Shown in pieces: positions 37,219-45,442 of a stretch of DNA of 64,000 bases; positions within the stretch are counted from its first letter, which is position 1, and each line of letters opens with the position of its first letter. A model generated the notes under the pieces. That model was not told the origin of the DNA and ran no database searches. It worked only from the letters and a program-made list of their open reading frames with translations. The stretch spans positions 1-64,000 of the forward strand of contig CAWHKW010000032.1 of the NCBI GenBank assembly GCA_963829995.1. Reading direction: 5' to 3'. The position numbers and the translations under genes were made by a program. The stretch is from JACCZX01 sp963829995. GTDB taxonomy: Bacteria > Pseudomonadota > Gammaproteobacteria > Burkholderiales > Burkholderiaceae_F.

Positions 37219-37928
37219 GCGGCACGCTGTATTTGCTGCCGGCGCCGATTTCGGAGGGCTCGATACATGCCTCGCTCCCGGCCGACGTGATCACGCTTGC
37301 GCACCGGATCCAAAATTTTCTAGTCGAAGACGCCAAGACGGCGCGCGCATTCTTGAAGCACCTCGGGCATCCGACACCACTGCGCGAGCTGTCGGTCATC
37401 GAAATCGGCCACGCTCCGCGCGAGGCCGACATCGCGCAGTGGCTCGCGCCGCTCGGCACAGGCATCGATATCGCAGTGCTGTCGGAGGCGGGCTGCCCTG
37501 CGATTGCTGACCCCGGCGCAACGCTGGTCGCTGCCGCGCATCGGAACGGATGGAAAGTGCAGCCACTAGTGGGCCCATCGTCGATCCTACTGGCGCTGAT
37601 GGCCAGCGGGCTCAACGGGCAGCGTTTCCGCTTCGTGGGCTACTTACCGATTTCCATGGACGAACGGACGGCGGCAATTCAGAAGCTCGAACACGAATCG
37701 GCGCACGGCGAGACGCAGATTTTTATCGAGACCCCGTATCGAAACGTGGCGTTGTTCGAGGCTTTGCTGCAGCACTGTCAGCCGGCGACGCGCCTCGCAG
37801 TCGCAGTCGATCTGACTGGCGTTCAAGAATCGGCCCAGCAGTGCACGGTTAAAGAATGGCGCACCCGGCCTGCGGACGCCTGGCCGCCACTCGCAAAGCG
37901 GCCGGCGGTTTTCTGTCTGCTGGCTTAA
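37215..37928 (+). CDS. SAM-dependent methyltransferase of the tetrapyrrole methylase family, RsmI-like
   Basis: The 237 residues match the corrin/porphyrin methylase fold used by RsmI (16S rRNA C1402 ribose methylation). Motifs: LYLLPAPI at the start, VLSEAGCPAIADPGATLV for SAM binding, LVGPSSILLALMASGLNGQRF and FIETPYRN. It is shorter than RsmI and resembles the YceF-linked paralogue seen in Burkholderiales, so the rRNA target is not certain. Its start overlaps maf (ATGA) and its stop overlaps the convergent Rieske gene by 4 bases. Confidence 0.8.
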   Translation: MSGTLYLLPAPISEGSIHASLPADVITLAHRIQNFLVEDAKTARAFLKHLGHPTPLRELSVIEIGHAPREADIAQWLAPLGTGIDIAVLSEAGCPAIADPGATLVAAAHRNGWKVQPLVGPSSILLALMASGLNGQRFRFVGYLPISMDERTAAIQKLEHESAHGETQIFIETPYRNVALFEALLQHCQPATRLAVAVDLTGVQESAQQCTVKEWRTRPADAWPPLAKRPAVFCLLA

Positions 37929-38311
37929 ACGACCGGACGAAGCGGCTCGGCATAACCGTCGGGCTGCCACAGCACACGGCCATCCTGTTCCATCACCGTC
38001 AGCGCGCGTAGTCCGCCGTGGCCGATACACGCACCGCCGCGGCACCCGCCACTCACGGGGTCGTAGAACGCACCGTGCGTCGAACACAGCAGATACTCGG
38101 CGTCGAAGTCGAAAAACATGCCCGGCTGCCAGTCGAGTTCCATCGCAACATGTGCGCAGCGATTCAAGTAGGCGAACGCGCGGCCGCCGTAGCGGATCGC
38201 AAACGCCGGTGCGTTACGTCCGCCGATATCGACTTCGAAGCGGACTCCGCTTCCACCGTTGAGCAGGTCGGTGGATGCGCAGATGTCTATTAGGAGTTGG
38301 CCGCCAGCCAC
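37925..38311 (-). CDS. Rieske [2Fe-2S] domain protein
   Basis: The 128 residues form a single Rieske domain with cluster ligands C52 and H54 (NRCAHV) and C76 and H79 (LLCSTHGAFYDP). No transmembrane segment is seen, so it is a soluble ferredoxin-like protein; its redox partner is unknown. The GTG start at 38311 lies inside the 3' end of the gph-like gene, a 22-base overlap, so translation is probably coupled. Rieske proteins in this position next to a phosphatase and rluC are common in Burkholderiales. Confidence 0.85.
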   Translation of the reverse strand: MAGGQLLIDICASTDLLNGGSGVRFEVDIGGRNAPAFAIRYGGRAFAYLNRCAHVAMELDWQPGMFFDFDAEYLLCSTHGAFYDPVSGGCRGGACIGHGGLRALTVMEQDGRVLWQPDGYAEPLRPVV

Positions 38312-38943
38312 GTGCGCAACTCCGCTACCGATTCGACCAGCGCCAGTGCACCGTGCGGCGCCAGATGGGCATGCAAGTGCGCACCGTAAGTCACGCCGAC
38401 ACTGGCGACGCCGGCGGCTGCGGCCATCTGCAAATCATGCGTCGTGTCGCCGATCATCAACATGCGCTCGGGCTGCACGTCTAACTGCTCGGCAAGCTGT
38501 AGCAACATCGCAGGGTGAGGCTTCGACTGCGATTCGTCAGCGCAGCGCGACGATGCGAAGAGCCGTCCCAACCCGGTCGCATCAAACCCGCGCGACAAAC
38601 CCAGCCGGGTCTTGCCGGTAGCTACCGCCAGTCGCACGCCGCTCGCTTCAAGCTCCTCGAGCATTGCCTGCACTCCTTCGAACAAGACGATCTGCGGTTC
38701 GCACGCGAGGTAATGATGCCGGTAGCGCGCCGAGAACTCTTCTGCGCGCTCGGTTGCAAGGCCGGGTACCGCGTGCGCCAGTGCGTCGAGCAGGCCAAGC
38801 CCGATCACGTGGCTCGCCTGTTCGATCGTCGGGACCGCCAGCCCAAGATCAGACGCCGCATTGCGGATGCAGCCCGCAATCATCGACGTGGAATCGACAA
38901 TCGTGCCGTCCCAGTCGAACACGATCAGGTCAAACCGGCGCAC
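38290..38943 (-). CDS. gph: HAD hydrolase, phosphoglycolate phosphatase-like
   Basis: The 217 residues have the HAD motifs: I FDWDGTIVDS at the start, II AVATGKTRLG near 108, III lysine in SQSKPHPAM, and IV MIGDTTHDLQMA. This fits the Gph branch, which clears 2-phosphoglycolate from DNA repair. The substrate is inferred from the family only. It follows rluC by 26 bases and overlaps the Rieske gene. Confidence 0.8.
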   Translation of the reverse strand: MRRFDLIVFDWDGTIVDSTSMIAGCIRNAASDLGLAVPTIEQASHVIGLGLLDALAHAVPGLATERAEEFSARYRHHYLACEPQIVLFEGVQAMLEELEASGVRLAVATGKTRLGLSRGFDATGLGRLFASSRCADESQSKPHPAMLLQLAEQLDVQPERMLMIGDTTHDLQMAAAAGVASVGVTYGAHLHAHLAPHGALALVESVAELRTWLAANS

Positions 38944-38969
38944 TTAATCCTTTCAGAAATTCTGCGCAC

Positions 38970-39971
38970 TCAGCCAGCCAACGGCGCCTCAAGTGCCATC
39001 GGCCGGCTGGTCACCGGATGCTTGAAGTCCACCGCACCGGCATGCAAAAACATTCGTTCCAGACGCGGGACGTTGGAGCTCAGCCTGCCGCGCGCAATCT
39101 GCCTATTCAATTCGAAGTCGCCGTACTTGTCGTCGCCGACGATCGGGAAACCTAGATGCGATAGGTGCACGCGAATCTGGTGCGTTCGGCCGGTTTTCAA
39201 ATCGGCTTCGAGCAATGAGAATTTGCCATAACGCTTTATCAGGCTGAACACTGTGTGCGATTCCATTCCCTCCGCGTCGATGCTGACCCTGCGCTCGCCA
39301 TGACGATTGACGTACTTCGTCAGCGCCAATCGAACATGCTGCCGATCATTGACCCAGTCACCGTGAACCAGCACCGAGTATCGCTTTCCGACCAAGCCTT
39401 CTCGCAAATCCTCGTGCAGTCCGAGCAAAGCGCGGCGCGACTTCGCAAGGAGCAGGATGCCGGACGTTTCCCGGTCGAGCCGGTGCACCAGTTCCAGAAA
39501 GGGCTGATGGGGCCGCGCCGCGCGTACACGCTCGATCAAGCCGAATGCGATACCGCTTCCGCCGTGTGCGGCCAGTCCGGCAGGCTTGTCGACCGCCATC
39601 AGGTGCTCATCTTCGAACAGGATCGGTGGCATCGCGGCCGCCGGAATGGCAGCCAGTGGAGTCGGCGCGCGCTCCGCGAGCCGCATCGGCGGAATCCGCA
39701 CTTGGTCACCGGCCATCAACCGATAGTCGACCGCCACCCGGCCCTTGTTCACCCTGACCTCACCCGCGCGCACGATGCGATAGACGTGGCTCTTCGGCAC
39801 CCCCTTGGCGATGCGGATCAGATAGTTGTCGAGCCGCTGGCCCTCGGCCTCGGGGCCGATAACCCGGTACGAAGCACGGTCGGCCGCCACCGCTTCCGGC
39901 TCCGGCCCTGCCTGCAACATCCCGGCCGATTCGCCAACCCCCGCCTTTCCGGTTTTACGCGCAGTGCCCAT
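38970..39971 (-). CDS. rluC: 23S rRNA pseudouridine synthase RluC
   Basis: RluC makes pseudouridines 955, 2504 and 2580 in 23S rRNA. The 333 residues include an S4 domain (GQRLDNYLIRIAKGVPKSHVY split about 44-65) and the catalytic aspartate in VHRLDRETSGILLLAKS. The conserved KTGRTHQIRVHLSHLGFPIV follows. It is divergent from rne across a 489-base gap, the usual arrangement. Confidence 0.94.
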   Translation of the reverse strand: MGTARKTGKAGVGESAGMLQAGPEPEAVAADRASYRVIGPEAEGQRLDNYLIRIAKGVPKSHVYRIVRAGEVRVNKGRVAVDYRLMAGDQVRIPPMRLAERAPTPLAAIPAAAMPPILFEDEHLMAVDKPAGLAAHGGSGIAFGLIERVRAARPHQPFLELVHRLDRETSGILLLAKSRRALLGLHEDLREGLVGKRYSVLVHGDWVNDRQHVRLALTKYVNRHGERRVSIDAEGMESHTVFSLIKRYGKFSLLEADLKTGRTHQIRVHLSHLGFPIVGDDKYGDFELNRQIARGRLSSNVPRLERMFLHAGAVDFKHPVTSRPMALEAPLAG

Positions 39972-40460
39972 CTTGCCTATACTCGCGCGGTCGGGACATT
40001 AGAAAGCAACTGAACCCGCATCGCGGAGATTGTAGCTAGGCTCATCTCCGCACCAGGCGCCCGGACGCTTAGCGTCCAAGGCATGTAGAGGTGACGATCA
40101 CCTCTTGAATTCGCAGCCGCGCGACTCGTCGTGTTGATGAGCGCAGCAGCTGCACCCGAGCCGGCGATGAGCCGGCTCCGCTGAAACGATTTGTTCGGAC
40201 CTCAGAATAACGAGCTGACTAGACCAAAGGCCTCCGGAACAGTGCTCCATGCGATTCGCCCCCCACGTTGAAGATTCCGAGCCGCGCCCAGTTGGCGCCG
40301 GCCCGTGGACAGCGCATCGTCTCTTGACTGCACATTGCATCGTTGCCCACCGCACGCTTGCGGCGCCGGCAGCGTGCGTTTCCGAAACCTGAAACTCTAG
40401 TTCCGGCCGCTTCGTTTCAGCACAACAACAGCGCCAAGGTGAAGGCGCAGAGGAGTGCTG
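39972..40460 (+). promoter_or_regulatory. Long structured leader region of rne
   Basis: The 489 bases between rluC and rne hold no credible gene. They contain several strong hairpins: GCGGAGAT/ATCTCCGC (40023-40051), GGACGC/GCGTCC (40063-40077), AGAGGTGA/TCACCTCT with a CGA loop (40087-40105) and GAGCCGGC/GCCGGCTC (40158-40178). CTGAAAC near 40390 can pair with GTTTCAG near 40425. A TATACT near 39979 could be a -10 box for a leader of about 460 bases. RNase E is known to control its own message through a structured 5' leader in E. coli; a similar role here is inference. Confidence 0.6.
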
Positions 40461-43355
40461 ATGAAACGCATGTTGTTCAACGCCACACATGCAGAAGAGC
40501 TGCGCGTGGCTATCGTCGACGGCCAGCGGCTGGTCGACATCGATATCGAGACGGCCGGGCGCGAGCAACGCAAGTCGAATATTTATAAGGGGGTCGTCAC
40601 CCGCGTCGAGCCCAGTCTTGAGGCCTGTTTCGTCGACTACGGCGAAGAGCGCCACGGCTTTCTTCCGTTCAAAGAAGTATCCAAGATCTACTTTCGCGAC
40701 GGCGTCGACGTGCGCACCGCGCGCATCCAGGACGCGCTGAAAGAAGGCCAGGAGCTCGTCGTCCAGATCGAGAAGGAAGAGCGCGGCAACAAGGGCGCGG
40801 CGCTGACGACGTTTGTTTCTCTCGCGGGGCGGTACCTGGTCCTGATGCCGAACAACCCGCGCGGCGGCGGCGTGTCACGCCGCATCGAAGGCGAAGACCG
40901 GCAGGAATTGCGCGACACGATGGATCAGCTCGACCTGCCCTCGGGCATGTCGATCATCGCGCGCACCGCCGGCATTGGCCGCTCGGTCGAAGAGCTGCAG
41001 TGGGATTTGAACTATCTGATGAAGCTGTGGCACGCGATCGAGGGCGCGGCGCGCCCGCAGTTCGAATTGGTCGTCACCGATGCGGAAGGCAAGAAGACCA
41101 CCACGTACGTCGACAGTCCGAACGGGCCCGACGGACAGCGGCTAAAGCGCGCCAACCCGCCGCCGTTTTTGATCGTCGAAGAATCGAACCTGGTGATCCG
41201 CGCGATCCGCGATTATTTCCATCCCGAGATCGGCGAGATCCTGGTTGACACCGACGATATCTATGAACAGGCGCGCCAGTTCATGGCGCACGTAATGCCG
41301 GACAACCTGCAGCGGGTGAAGCGCTACAAGGACGACGTACCGCTGTTCTCGCGCTTCCAGATCGAACATCAGATCGAAACCGCTTACTCGCGCCAGGTGC
41401 CGCTGCCCTCGGGCGGATCGATCGTCGTCGATCACACCGAAGCGTTGGTCTCGGTTGACGTGAACTCGGCACGTTCGACCAAGGGCTCGGACATCGAAGA
41501 AACCGCAATGCGCACCAACATGGAAGCCGCCGACGAGGTGGCACGCCAACTTCGTTTGCGCGACCTTGGTGGATTGATCGTGATCGACTTCATCGACATG
41601 GAGGATCTGAAGAATCAGCGCCAGGTCGAAACCCGTTTGAAGGACGCATTGCACTACGACCGCGCGCGCGTGCAGATGGGCAAGATTTCGCGCTTCGGCC
41701 TGATGGAGTTGTCGCGCCAGCGTATCCGGCCGGCGTTGAACGAAGGCAGTCACGTCACGTGCCCGCGCTGCAACGGTGTCGGCGTGATTAGAGACACCGA
41801 AAGCTCCGCGCTGCATATCCTGCGCATCCTGCAGGAGGAAGCGATGAAGGAAGGTACCGCGGCTGTTCACGCGCAGGTGCCGGTTGAAGTCGCCAGCTAT
41901 CTTCTGAACGAAAAGCGCGCCGACATAGCGAAGATCGAAGCGCGCCTCCGTTTATCGGTCGTTCTAATCCCGAATAAATTCATCGACACGCCGCACTATC
42001 ACATCGAGCGCCTACGGCATGACGACGCGCGACTCGAAGTCGCGAAGGCAAGCTTCGAGCGCGCAGCGGAGCTCGCGCCGAGCACCGACACGCCGTACGC
42101 AGGGGGCAGATTCGGCGGCAAAGTTGGCGACGAAAGTGTTCGCGTGCGTCAAGAGGCCGTGGTCAAAGGCATCGTTCCCGAGACACCCGCACCGATGCCG
42201 GTACAGCCGGCCCCGACTGCGCCAGCGGCGCTACAACCCGCGCGCTCATCACTCAGCATGTGGGACCGGATCGTCGCGTTCTTCACGGGCGGCGATGTGT
42301 CCGAGCCGGCGTCGATAGTCGTTCCGCCTGCACCAGTCAATCCGAGGCCCGCCCGCAGCGAGCGCGGCCACGGTGAGCACCGGCGAGGTCGCGGCAACGG
42401 CGACGGTCGGCGCGATAGCCGCCGCGACAGTCGACGCGACAGCAAGTCCGGAGAGCGTCGCGACGGCAGGCAGGAGAGCGATGCCCGCCAGGGCGCGGAC
42501 GACGCCAATCGGGAGGCCAAGCGCCAACCAAGGCGTGCCGACGAACGCCGTCCGGCCGGTGCGAAGGCGGATGGCAGGCCACGCAAGGAGGCCCCGCTGC
42601 AGGACTCGCGCGGCGGCGACGACGCAGTCGAAAAGCGCAAGCCTCGGTCTCGCCCCGAAAAGGACAAGTCGATCGTGGCCGAAACGGCCGAGCGCGTGAC
42701 AATGCCCGAGGACATTGGGCCGTCCCCTTCAATCGCGGCTATCGGAGCACTCGTTACCGCTGATTCGGTCGCCGAAGCGCCACGCACTGAAGGTCAGGAT
42801 GATCGAGGCCGCCGGCGGCGGCGCCGGCGCGGCCGCGGCGGTCGCGGCGAAAACGGCGCTGACGTAACCGCGTCCGGAAATGGCAACGCACTCGCTGCTG
42901 AACGAAACGATGACGAGCCCAACTTTGCGGAGCAGTCCATCGACGAGCCCGACTTCAATCAGGCTCAGCCCCTTGCGTCGGCGTTGATCAACGAGCCGTT
43001 GGCCGAGACGCTTGCGGCAACGATTCCCCCCGAACCGGTGCACGAGACCGTTGTCGTCAGCAACATAACGGCGGTACGCGTACCGCCGCTGGTCACCGCG
43101 CCGACGATGATTGCGCTGCCTGTTGTGCAACAGGCGCCGCTTCCGATCGATGAACTGCAGCCCGTGCTGCAGAGCGCAGGTTTGATGCTGGTACAGACCG
43201 CGCCCAATCGCCACGCTGAAACACAGGCGAAGATGGCTGCCGAACCGGCTCCCCCGCGCGCACGCCGGGAGCGCCCTGCCCTGCCTCCACTCGACGAGGC
43301 GCCGCTGGTGCAGGTCGAGACACAGGGGTCTTCTGCGGAGCGCGCAGGGTTGTAG
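40461..43355 (+). CDS. rne: Ribonuclease E
   Basis: RNase E starts decay of most mRNAs and processes rRNA and tRNA as the core of the degradosome. The N-terminal half holds the S1 domain (YKGVVTRVEPSLEACFVDYG near 36-60), the DNase I-like active-site region with SVDVNSARSTKGSDIEETA, VIDFIDM, and the zinc link CPRCNGVG near residue 436. The C-terminal half (about 580-964) is disordered, with an arginine-rich RNA-binding stretch including RRDSRRDSRRDS and a later RRRRRRRGRGG. The ATG at 40461 (MKRMLFNA) has AGGAG 6 bases upstream; an in-frame GTG at 40455 is unlikely. Confidence 0.97.
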   Translation: MKRMLFNATHAEELRVAIVDGQRLVDIDIETAGREQRKSNIYKGVVTRVEPSLEACFVDYGEERHGFLPFKEVSKIYFRDGVDVRTARIQDALKEGQELVVQIEKEERGNKGAALTTFVSLAGRYLVLMPNNPRGGGVSRRIEGEDRQELRDTMDQLDLPSGMSIIARTAGIGRSVEELQWDLNYLMKLWHAIEGAARPQFELVVTDAEGKKTTTYVDSPNGPDGQRLKRANPPPFLIVEESNLVIRAIRDYFHPEIGEILVDTDDIYEQARQFMAHVMPDNLQRVKRYKDDVPLFSRFQIEHQIETAYSRQVPLPSGGSIVVDHTEALVSVDVNSARSTKGSDIEETAMRTNMEAADEVARQLRLRDLGGLIVIDFIDMEDLKNQRQVETRLKDALHYDRARVQMGKISRFGLMELSRQRIRPALNEGSHVTCPRCNGVGVIRDTESSALHILRILQEEAMKEGTAAVHAQVPVEVASYLLNEKRADIAKIEARLRLSVVLIPNKFIDTPHYHIERLRHDDARLEVAKASFERAAELAPSTDTPYAGGRFGGKVGDESVRVRQEAVVKGIVPETPAPMPVQPAPTAPAALQPARSSLSMWDRIVAFFTGGDVSEPASIVVPPAPVNPRPARSERGHGEHRRGRGNGDGRRDSRRDSRRDSKSGERRDGRQESDARQGADDANREAKRQPRRADERRPAGAKADGRPRKEAPLQDSRGGDDAVEKRKPRSRPEKDKSIVAETAERVTMPEDIGPSPSIAAIGALVTADSVAEAPRTEGQDDRGRRRRRRRGRGGRGENGADVTASGNGNALAAERNDDEPNFAEQSIDEPDFNQAQPLASALINEPLAETLAATIPPEPVHETVVVSNITAVRVPPLVTAPTMIALPVVQQAPLPIDELQPVLQSAGLMLVQTAPNRHAETQAKMAAEPAPPRARRERPALPPLDEAPLVQVETQGSSAERAGL

Positions 43356-43372
43356 CGCGCGCGATTTAGCAT

Positions 43373-43395
43373 CGCGGGCCGAATGTCGGCCCGCG
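43373..43395. terminator. Hairpin between rne and moaA
   Basis: CGCGGGCCGA (43373-43382) and TCGGCCCGCG (43386-43395) form a perfect 10-bp stem with loop ATG, 18 bases after the rne stop. No T-run follows. It may end the rne message or hide the moaA ribosome binding region, which starts only 13 bases later. Confidence 0.55.
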
Positions 43396-43407
43396 TAACA
43401 TCGTGTG

Positions 43408-44529
43408 ATGATGAACCGTGTGATTCCGTTGATTGACTCCCGTGTGGCGGCGCCGCCAGCGGGCTCGATTGGCGACGCGTCGGCTGAGCCGGCTGTGGGC
43501 CACGTCGTCGACCGGCTCGACCGTCCGTTACGCGATCTGCGCATATCGGTCACCGATCGCTGCAACTTTCGCTGCACGTATTGCATGCCGAAAGAAGTGT
43601 TCGACGCCGACTATCGCTTTCTTCGTCATTCCGATCTGCTGACCTTCGAGGAGATTTCGCGGCTTGCCGCAGCGTTCGTACGTCACGGCGTCGAAAAAAT
43701 TCGGCTCACTGGTGGCGAGCCGTTGTTGCGCAAGGATCTGCACAAGTTGATTGCGATGTTGTCGCCGCTCAAAACGCATGGCGGCAGTGAACTCGACATC
43801 GCGCTGACGACCAACGGCTCGGTGCTCGCCCGCAAGGCGCAACAGCTTGCAGACGCCGGGTTGAAGCGCATCACCGTATCGCTGGATGGACTCGATGACG
43901 CGACGTTCCGCCGTATGAACGACGTCGATTTTCCGGTGCGCGATGTTCTTGCGGGCATCGATGCGGCGGCGACCGCGGGATTGGCGCCGGTGAAGGTCAA
44001 TATGGTCGTCAAGCGTGGCGTCAACGAGGGTGAAATCCTATCGATGGCTCGTCACTTCCGCGGCACCGGCCATATCGTGCGATTCATCGAATACATGGAC
44101 GTGGGCACTTCGAACGGCTGGCGCATGGACGAAGTGGTGCCGTCGCGCGAGGTGTTGCAGCATATTTCCGAAGAGTTTCCGCTCGAGCCGCTCGAGGCAC
44201 GTTATCCGGGCGAGGTGGCGGAGCGCTGGCGCTATCGCGACGGACAGGGTGAGATCGGCGTGATCTCCAGCGTCTCGCAGGCCTTTTGCCGGGATTGCAC
44301 GCGAGCGCGCCTGTCGACCGAGGGCAAGCTTTATCTGTGCCTGTTTGCCCACCAGGGGCATGACCTGCGTGCGCTGCTGCGAGGTAACGGCGCGCTGGCA
44401 CTGACGGAACGGCAGCTCGAGGCGGCCATCGGCCGTATCTGGAGCGCGCGCGCGGATCGTTATTCAGAGCTGCGGACCGAGGCGACCACAGCAATGCCGA
44501 AGGTCGAGATGTCGTACATCGGCGGATAG
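43408..44529 (+). CDS. moaA: GTP 3',8-cyclase MoaA
   Basis: MoaA is the radical-SAM enzyme for the first step of molybdenum cofactor synthesis. The 373 residues carry the SAM cluster motif CNFRCTYCMP (near 50), LTGGEPLLRKDL, and the second cluster with CRDCTRARLSTEGKLYLCLF. It ends with the essential Gly-Gly. Starts GTG 43405, ATG 43408 and ATG 43411 are all possible. mobA follows by 6 bases. Confidence 0.95.
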   Translation: MMNRVIPLIDSRVAAPPAGSIGDASAEPAVGHVVDRLDRPLRDLRISVTDRCNFRCTYCMPKEVFDADYRFLRHSDLLTFEEISRLAAAFVRHGVEKIRLTGGEPLLRKDLHKLIAMLSPLKTHGGSELDIALTTNGSVLARKAQQLADAGLKRITVSLDGLDDATFRRMNDVDFPVRDVLAGIDAAATAGLAPVKVNMVVKRGVNEGEILSMARHFRGTGHIVRFIEYMDVGTSNGWRMDEVVPSREVLQHISEEFPLEPLEARYPGEVAERWRYRDGQGEIGVISSVSQAFCRDCTRARLSTEGKLYLCLFAHQGHDLRALLRGNGALALTERQLEAAIGRIWSARADRYSELRTEATTAMPKVEMSYIGG

Positions 44530-44535
44530 CGCTGC

Positions 44536-45112
44536 GTGAGGAACATAACCGGTCTGATCCTGGCCGGTGGACGCGGTCAGCGCGTGGGCGGCGCAGATAA
44601 GGGTTGGCTGATCTATGAAGGCAGGCCGCTGATCGTCAGCGTGATCGAGCGGTTCGCACCGCAAGTCGGGCCGCTACTGATCTCGGCCAATCGCAACGTC
44701 GAGCGTTATGCAGCTTATGGCGAGATCGTCGGCGATGACTTGGCCGACGTTAACGGCGAGCACTTTGCGGGGCCATTGATAGGAGTACTTAGCGGCTTGC
44801 GGCGCGCACGCACCGATTGGGTCGCGATCGTTCCGTGCGATGCACCGCATTTGCCTAGCGATTTGGTTACACGTCTGATGGGTGCCACGCTAGGCACCGG
44901 CGCAAAGGCGGCATGCGCCAGCGTGCACGGGCGGCTCCAGCCGGTGTTCGCGCTGGTGCAGACCCGCTACGCCAACGAGCTCGCGCGCTCAGTTGCAGAG
45001 GGCGAACGCGCCATGCATCGCTGGCTCAAAGCCCTCGAAGCGGTGGCGGTGGATTTCGACGATGCTCAGGCGTTCACTCAACATTAACGAGCCCATCAGC
45101 AACGGCAGTTGA
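44536..45112 (+). CDS. mobA: Molybdenum cofactor guanylyltransferase, probably frameshifted at the last residues
   Basis: MobA joins GMP to molybdopterin. The N-terminus has LILAGGRGQRVGGADKGWL, then FAGPLIGVLSGL and VPCDAPHLPSDLV, and the HGRLQPVFALV segment. The start is GTG at 44536. As read, the protein stops at 45087 after DDAQAFTQH. MobA proteins normally continue FxNINTPEDL, and the adjacent frame gives exactly NINEPISNGS with a stop at 45112. The 577 bases are one more than a multiple of three, so a single extra base near 45074-45078 would restore the usual end. The core domain is intact either way. Confidence 0.85.
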
Positions 45113-45142
45113 GAGACACACCGGGGCCAGTGACCGGCGCCG

Positions 45143-45412
45143 TCACATCGAAAATCGATGAGCGGCCCGTTCGTGCGCCTTGGCTGCTTCTTCTTCTCGA
45201 TCCTTCGGCGGCGCGCTTGTCTGCAAGGAACGCAGAAGCTTTTCGGAGATGCCCGTGATTTCCTCGACCGCCTTCAGGAACGCAGCTTCGTTTACCTTGG
45301 AAGGCTTATTGAACCCAGTGACCTTTCGCACAAATTGCAGTGACGCAGCGCGGATCTCGTCTTCGGTCACCGGTGGCTCGAAGTTGAAGAGGGTCCTGAT
45401 ACTTCTACACAT
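45143..45412 (-). CDS. DUF2277 family protein
   Basis: The 89-residue protein begins MCRSIRTLFNFEPPVTEDEI and continues with LQFVRKVTGFNKPSKVN, the DUF2277 signature. It is helical and small, with no known function. The sequence C-terminal to about residue 70 is charged and probably disordered. It converges with mobA and lies 30 bases after the start side of the ALDH gene on the same strand direction. Confidence 0.85.
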   Translation of the reverse strand: MCRSIRTLFNFEPPVTEDEIRAASLQFVRKVTGFNKPSKVNEAAFLKAVEEITGISEKLLRSLQTSAPPKDREEEAAKAHERAAHRFSM

Positions 45413-45442
45413 AAGTTGACCTCGATACTTGGGAAAGTGCGC

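Noticed and set aside
40098..40655. 185-residue minus-strand frame in the rne leader
   Set aside because: It runs into rne on the opposite strand, has no motif, and the region is explained by RNA hairpins.
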